Source of the DNA: Absidia repens
Lineage: Eukaryota > Mucoromycota > Mucoromycetes > Mucorales > Cunninghamellaceae
Direction of reading: 5' to 3'
Length of the DNA stretch: 64,000 nt
Assembly (NCBI GenBank): GCA_002105175.1
Contig: MCGE01000004.1
Location: 2,170,001 to 2,234,000 of the forward strand
Each line of letters opens with the position of its first letter. Within the stretch, counting starts at the first letter, position 1. Made by a program: the position numbers and the translations under genes. This document shows positions 58,747 through 64,000 of the stretch, in pieces. The notes under the pieces were generated by a model. It saw nothing but the letters and a program-made list of their open reading frames with translations. It ran no database searches and was not told the DNA's origin.

Positions 58747-59631
58747 TGGTGCGGCTCACTTATAATGTCAAATTTTCAATTTTCATTTCAAATTTATGGC
58801 TTCAATCGCAGTTTGAAAAATACTTTTTAAAGCCTTTTTTTTTTTCCTCCTTCCTTTCTTTTCTTTTTTTTTTTCCCTCAAGTCACCGTCATTTCATTGA
58901 TCTCAATGGGATGTTGTTCAACTGGGATTAGCGTCAGGACTAGTTTAGAAGGGTTTTCAGCTCAGGTCTTACGAGATGCATGGGGAACCCCTTTCATTTT
59001 GGATTCGGAATTTGGGACCACTATTAGATTAACCTTCATCTTAGTTTAGTATTGGTTGTCATTGTTATAATTACTACTGAATAAACTTTGTCTTGCCTTT
59101 TTCTATCATTGTTTGATTGTCTTACCAAATGTATATACATGGACTTATTAGAAGCAGAAAAATACAAACGGGTGTGTGTCCGTACAACAACAACAACAAA
59201 AAAAAAAGAAGCGACGGCACTTTTTATTGTACAAATAGTAAATAAAAATACATAAACTAATCCTCATTTGCAAGTCTTTCAATCTACATCTACATCTACA
59301 TCTATTAGCTACGCTCGATATGGGAGCGGGAACGAGCAAAAAACAGGACCTTGTTTTCTGTATAATATTTTACAGTTTTCGTGGTGTGTTACAAAATAAA
59401 TTTTCCTTTTTAGTACATCAGATACGTTTCAAATCCTAGGCCAGCCAGCCAAAGTCTTCTTTTTTTAAAGGCTGATAAGTTTTTCTTTTTTATTACCGAT
59501 GTACAAGTTTTGTTCTTAAAGGTCTGAATTATCATGTTTATACATTGTTTTTTTGAGGTGGCCATTTTTTAAAAAACTATCAGCTTTCTAGGATCATGCC
59601 TAATATTTGACATTATAAGTGAGCCGCACCA
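58747..59631. mobile_element. Non-autonomous TIR DNA transposon, copy 2
   Basis: An 885-bp copy of the element at 48126-49084, in the same orientation, with the same TGGTGCGGCTCACTTATAAT ends (about 27 matching positions between its two termini) and TA at both flanks (58745-58746, 59632-59633). The interior aligns with copy 1 almost throughout; the main differences are a shorter (CTACAT)n tract and small deletions near 59080-59110 and 59370-59410. The more perfect termini suggest it is the younger or better-preserved copy. Confidence 0.88.
58920..59100 (+). repeat. DR1 core inside TIR element copy 2 (copy h)
   Basis: Nearly identical to the core in copy 1: TTAGCGTCAGGACTAG, TTTAGAAGGGTTTTCAG, GATGCATGG, hairpin GGGGAACCCC, TTTCATTTTGGATTC and GAATAAACTTTG (59079). 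Confidence 0.85.
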
Positions 59632-59633
59632 TA

Positions 59634-60384
59634 CTATTTTCCTGCACTACCTATGTTGTCAATCGACATCGACGGATGATATATTTTCAATTCATTTTTA
59701 TTCAATATGTGTGGTAATAAGTTTACATTTAAACTATGATACCCTATGCTACACTAACTTTACACTAATAATACACAGAACTATGCTAAACTATGTAACG
59801 ATACTAAATGTGGCCAACACCAAACTAACATATTGGACTTGATAGATCAGGGCCGGTGTTCGTCTGGCCATGGTTTGGATGTTCCTTCCGATAGTTTAAT
59901 GAATTGTACACAGTTGATAAACAGAACGAGATTTGAAACACGAAATTTAAGCAATTGTTATCCCCATTGAGATAGTAGTCTGGAGTTTTCGGGGAAGCAT
60001 GATTATGAATAGCGTTGACATTTCTAGAGTCTGTTCAGTTTCTGTTGTACCTAATATGATTTCAAAAAAAAATTCCAGCAATCACGTTTATGTGTTAGAC
60101 CCTTAAAAAATATTTAAATTCCGTCCGCGTGAATTTTATTTTATTACAGGTTTTCCGGTTGAACTTGAGACGTTTTCCTTTTTTTTTTTAGACGAGAATA
60201 AACTCCGCTCGAGACGATTCAGCTTTCAATTTTGGACATTTTATTCAACATAGTTTAGACTAAATGATAATATGGTTTAGACAATAGTATATTTTATTTT
60301 AAACCGATCTCTTTTTGAAGACACCTCTCCCAATATGTTTTTACGTGCCTAATGGTTTACCCCTCTTTCTTTAAGTATATTAAA
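59634..60384. other. Gene-free flank
   Basis: AT-rich sequence with ACTAAACTA-type words near 59730-59830. No supported gene. Confidence 0.35.
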
Positions 60385-60590
60385 TTAATAAACGCTCTGG
60401 CGCTCCGCTGGAGCTTTTGGAAATCTTTCGATTTACAGGGTGTCACAGTTTTTTTTATTAAAGTGTGGGTTTTGATGGGATAGGATTAAAGCCTCCGCCC
60501 TTTCGCACTTTGGTGGGCAGCCCCTTGGGGCCCATCCGTCGTTGTTCAGCGCTCAGTCAGGACTTTGTTTTTTTTTTTTTTTTTGGCTGG
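60385..60590. repeat. Dispersed repeat DR2, inverted copy
   Basis: Matches the reverse complement of 50545-50725: GCTCTGGCGCTCCGCTGGAG, CTTTTGGAAATCTTTCGATT, AGGGTGTCACAG, TTTTGATGGGATAGGATTAA and GGGGCCCATCCGTCG. The match is close enough to suggest a recent shared source, for example the terminus of a transposon. Confidence 0.8.
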
Positions 60591-60733
60591 TATGTACTCT
60601 TGTGGTATTACAAATAAATAAAATCTATCTTCTATTGAAACCAACCAAATGACTTTTTTGTTTGATGATGATGATGTTACCTGTCTCTTTTTTTGTACGC
60701 AACATTCGAAACACTTCCACATTTTTACTTCAG

Positions 60734-60786
<53 letters not shown>
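60734..60786. repeat. A53 homopolymer
   Basis: An uninterrupted run of 53 A immediately upstream of the retroelement RNase H remnant. It could be the poly(A) end of an inserted retrocopy, but no matching body is evident. Confidence 0.85.
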
Positions 60787-60789
<3 letters not shown>

Positions 60790-60795
60790 TACTAA

Positions 60796-60896
60796 ATAGC
60801 TTCTGGGGGAGCTTCCTCCAACAGAAGCAAAGATATGCCATTATCACCTCGGACGCAGCAGCATTTCAGTATGAAGCAGGGGGGATTGTGCTATAA
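60796..60896 (+). pseudogene. Ty3/Gypsy RNase H remnant, N-terminal piece
   Basis: The frame reads QRYAIITSDAAAFQYEAGGI and ends in a stop at 60894. The family's RNase H starts with an 'I(T)DAS..A.GAVL' strand, to which ITSDAAAFQYEAGGIVL corresponds. It is continued by the piece at 61470. Confidence 0.6.
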
Positions 60897-61109
60897 GAGA
60901 ATAGTATGAGTGTACTGTTTTGTTGAAGGCAATGTTAGTATCCTCTTCATCTCTTATATGTTACTATACAGTATATTGTCTCTTATTTTACTATTACCGT
61001 CTATTTTATCATGTCACTGCAATAAAGAAAATCACATTTGAAAAAATATTTGTGTACGCTGTTTTTGTGGAATACGTGTGTTGTTTTCGTGTTAAATATA
61101 CTATTCTTT

Positions 61110-61300
61110 GAGGGATATGTGTTGTTATATATTGTAGGGTATATGTTGTGTTGTTTGTAGGATATATGTTGTGTTGTTTGTAGGATATATGTTGTGTTGT
61201 TTGTAGGGTATATGTTGTGTTGTTTGTAGGGTATGTGTTGATTTGTTTTTGTAGAGTATGTATTATATTGCTTTGTAGGGTATAGTAGCGTTGTGTTGTG
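61110..61300. repeat. 23-bp minisatellite
   Basis: Four near-perfect tandem units of GTAGGATATATGTTGTGTTG plus TTT (61133-61226), with degraded units on both sides. The period of 23 is not a multiple of three. Confidence 0.88.
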
Positions 61301-61469
61301 GAAGAGAAATATTCACAGTAGACATGTTGTATTTGTGAATACTCGTATGAACGGGGAGGAGGGGAAATGGGGTGTTTGTAAAAAGATGACTCATACAATA
61401 TCTTCCTCTATTGGCTGATTGGGGTATATTTGTAACAATATAAATCAACTGAATCTTCCATTGACAACA

Positions 61470-61740
61470 AAACTACGGTGCTACTAAATTGGAATGTCTC
61501 GCCCTAGTATGGAGCCTGCAACTATTCAGGCCTTATTTACTTGGCAAAAAATTCACTGTCATATCAGACCACTCACCTTTACGATGGTTGGTACAATCAC
61601 CCAAAGTATCTGGTATTGTAGCAAGATGGATCCAATACTTGGCTGAATATGACTTTGAAATCAAGTATCGAACTGGACGAAAACAGGAAGCCGCTGATTT
61701 CCTATCCGGTCTAGGATACTGGTCGATCATCATTTTTATT
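61470..61740 (+). pseudogene. Ty3/Gypsy RNase H remnant, C-terminal piece
   Basis: Reads YGATKLECLALVWSLQLFRP, then FTVISDHSPLRWL, ARWIQYLAEYDFEIKYRTG and QEAADFLSGL. These correspond to the E-LAVVWAL, ITDHxxLxWL and RW..L.EYDF.I.Y..G...ADxLSR blocks of Ty3/Gypsy RNase H. No integrase, protease or LTR is visible next to it, so it is an isolated fragment. Confidence 0.85.
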
Positions 61741-62267
61741 TTTATATTTTTTTATCACGTTCAGTACTCGCCGCCACTTTATTTTTTAGTATAAATACCC
61801 CACCTTTCCCCCGCCAATTCTCTTTTTTCTTAAGCTATCTATTATCATATATTTATCTCAATCTTTTTTTATAAAATTCAGTACAAAGGCTTTGAACCAC
61901 CAAACCACTGTCTTATTTTTATTTTGTTTCTATCGTCTATATAGAAACTTTCTTTTATTTTTTGTGACTACAAGTCCTCTTTTTTATTTTTACTGTGTGT
62001 TATACACTTATTTTTATTGAACCAACAAAGGTCAATACTTTTCTTTTTTATTTTATTTTACTCTTTCAAGTTTATTTTTTATAAACTTTCTCTACAGTTG
62101 GACTTTATCTACAAAAGTTCTGGTGCTCACTACTCTCAATTCTATTTTTGTCCGATTCAGGAACAAGTCATTTCAAATTCCGCCCAAGGAACAATCCAGT
62201 TGGCAACAGCGTTTTGTTTTCTTTTCTTTTTAACAAACACCAATACCTCCAGGTCCCTATCATCAGT
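61741..62267. promoter_or_regulatory. Upstream region of the right-edge gene
   Basis: Contains AGTATAAATACCCC near 61788, a good TATA-box match, followed by pyrimidine-rich sequence (61800-62060). An upstream frame reading SGTSHFKFRPRNNPVGNS (62157-62210) may be an earlier exon or chance. Confidence 0.4.
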
Positions 62268-64000
62268 ATGGCCGCCAATCAATTGATTATCGAGGATGAC
62301 TTGCTTAGATTGATGGATATGACACAGGATGATGTTATTCAACCCCTAACAACTTATGAAGGAATGACAGTTTTTGATATCATTATGTACAAAAAACGGT
62401 GGAAACGACAGCAAGCGAACCTGCGTCATGGTAAGTACTAAACAAATTAGTATGAGAAACAAGGTAATCTTACTAATCTTTCTTTTTTTACACAAAAAGC
62501 TGAAGATGAACAAAGACGTGCGGAAAACGATGATGACACCGACAGTGATAACAGCGACGGTGATGCCTCCTCATTATCAACTCGCGGCTCAACTTCAAGA
62601 CAGTTGGCTGGGTCCAAGCGTAAGCGCAAACAAGGTACTCTCGAAAAGGTGGCCAAACGGGGTGGCTCTTTAATGCGAAAAAAAATTGGTCAAAAGAAAT
62701 CAGTCCGTCCTTGCCCGGTTTGCCTTGAACATCGTAGCTTTGAAACAGCAACCACTCATTCACGATCAACAAATCGAAAATGCCCCTTCCGGAAACAGAC
62801 TCGACTACAACAAGTACAACAAGAATTGGGTAAAACGACGACGGTTTGCCGGAAACAGGGACTGAAATCATTGCTGCGGATTGAAAACCAGGATCATCAT
62901 CAACAAATTCTACAGGGAATCAGCGACGTTGTTTCGTACACTCGGGATACAGTCATAAAAGTGCACCTATTTATTACATTTTATCTATATCACTCTTTGA
63001 CGAACCACCAACCCATACCAAAACAGCTCTTTACGATGAGTTTTTTTTATGCTATCTTTCAACAAGTCACTGGCAGCAACATCACCATCAACAATTCAAT
63101 CAGCATGGATTTGGCGACGAATATCGACAATGTGTATCAGCAACTGAATCCAACAGAAGCGTCCCGACAAGCTTTTCTTGTACGAAAAATTCATGGAAAA
63201 GCGTATGCGAGTATTCTGACTCCAATGTTGGCCCAATATGCGACAAAATTTACAAATCGAATTGTTGAGGACTTTACGCAGTGGATGTCAAATTTATTTT
63301 CTTTACGTCTTCGTCAGCGAATGGTGCAACGCCAGAACCAACAGCATCAACAACAACAGCAACAGCAACTTCTCCAGCAGCAGGATCCTGAAGAACAAAT
63401 ATTAGAACAGGAACAACAAAAGGTAAGTAATACAATACAATAAAAGTATACAGAGGTCAATGTTTGATACTTACCGCCATGTATTGTATTCATAGGATTC
63501 GATTGAAAAAACTTGCAACGTATTGGGGCTTCACATCCTAGCAAGTCTGGTCAACAATGCGGATATTGCAATCGTGTCTTCTGATGCTTTGTCTCAACCT
63601 GGCATTACTGACGAAATAAAAGACGATGTAAATGCTGTACTAGATGATGGGAAAGTGGACCTTTTGTGTGTTTATAATATGGCTGCTCTACAAGAACAAA
63701 CTGATTCACTTGGAAAAGAAGTTGAAAATGCATACGGTGTTCTTCATGGACGTATCATGAACAGGGAAACCGGCCTTCGGTCAGTCATCACAATCACTAT
63801 CTCAAGAATTGGAACAATGTCAACCGAAGTAGCGGAAGCCATGGATCCCACGATTGTTGCCTCTTTGATCCAATTATCCACCAGACTCCAGGAACTGCTT
63901 CGTCTGTACCAAGCTTCAACCCAATTGCTATTGAATGTCTCAAATCACTTCGGTTTTCAACACCAGCTAAACGACGAACGATGGAATGACAGCATGGTGA
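62268..64000 (+). CDS. Unrecognised zinc-knuckle protein, truncated by window edge
   Basis: Exons 62268-62430, 62500-63422 and 63497 onward, in phase and open to the window edge; at least 530 residues. The N-terminus (MAANQLIIEDDLLRLMDMTQ) is helical. An acidic patch and a basic KRKRKQG stretch follow. A Cys/His cluster, CPVC-x2-H...THSR...CPFRK (about residues 120-145), resembles zinc-knuckle segments of repetitive Mucoromycota proteins often tied to mobile elements. That link is an impression. A Q-rich stretch (HQQQQQQQLLQQQ) precedes the last intron, and exon 3 is a regular helical segment. The Ty3 fragment next door fits a mobile-element context, but the intact introns suggest an expressed host gene. 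Confidence 0.6.

Noticed and set aside
48400..59100. CRISPR-like arrays or bacterial operon signals
   Set aside because: The sequence is eukaryotic with spliceosomal introns, and its repeats lack uniform spacers.
61009..61398. 129-codon minus-strand Tyr/Thr/Gln repeat protein
   Set aside because: Its repetitive sequence is only a translation of the 23-bp minisatellite, whose period is not a multiple of three.
1..64000. tRNA or rRNA genes
   Set aside because: I scanned by eye for TTCGA-type T-loops with flanking stems and conserved rRNA blocks and found none I could support; a tRNAscan run would be decisive.

Overview
This is a eukaryotic, almost certainly fungal, nuclear window. Most genes carry short GT-AG introns of about 45-130 nt, there is no operon-like packing, upstream regions are CT-rich, and AATAAA-like signals follow genes. 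Gene content (fused GATase-IGPS-PRAI tryptophan enzyme, SEC2, YPP1, GPI18, Q/N-rich regulators, a VYHVTKEFGP-type glycosyltransferase, zinc-knuckle repeat protein) and the AT-rich, homopolymer-rich non-coding DNA point to Mucoromycota, probably Mucorales. That placement is inference; I cannot name the species.

Layout. 0.5-8.6 kb: trifunctional TRP1 (-), a HAPSTR1-like protein (+), a UBC8-type E2 (-) and an HSPA12-type Hsp70 relative (-). 10.4-11.2 kb: a universal-stress-domain protein (-). 11.9-12.7 kb: a probable pseudogene. 13.0-22.9 kb: a Q-rich zinc-finger protein (+), a SEC2-type Rab GEF (-), an ataxin-10/CTR86-like protein (+) and a long-chain acyl-CoA synthetase (+). 22.9-29.0 kb: gene-poor, with dispersed repeats, two small head-to-head orphan genes and exon-like unassigned sequence. 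29.0-30.6 kb: GPI18/PIG-V (+). 30.6-33.9 kb: repeats. 33.9-47.8 kb: a RING-H2 ligase (-), a coiled-coil Q-rich protein (-), an RBR ligase (+), YPP1/TTC7 (+) and a membrane-anchored GT5-like glycosyltransferase (+) with an apparent one-base frameshift. 48.1-52.5 kb: a TIR transposon and a nest of repeats. 52.5-58.6 kb: a bZIP factor (-), a multicopper oxidase (+) and a dual-specificity phosphatase (+). 58.7-61.8 kb: a second copy of the TIR transposon, repeats, and Ty3/Gypsy RNase H remnants around a minisatellite. 62.3 kb to the edge: an unrecognised multi-exon gene running off the window.

The genes are a mix of housekeeping functions and do not form one pathway. Several relate to membrane traffic and the cell surface (SEC2, YPP1, GPI18, the glycosyltransferase, the oxidase) and several to ubiquitin or stress (UBC8, HAPSTR1-like, two E3s, USP, Hsp70-like), but physical order alone does not imply co-regulation.

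The most novel-looking material is in the repeats: two TIR/TA transposon copies (about 0.9 kb, non-autonomous) that each contain a conserved core also dispersed alone at several other places on both strands. That core keeps a GGG(N4)CCC hairpin and usually ends in an AATAAA-like signal. All exon coordinates below were derived by reading splice sites and checking phase by hand; none is supported by transcripts.
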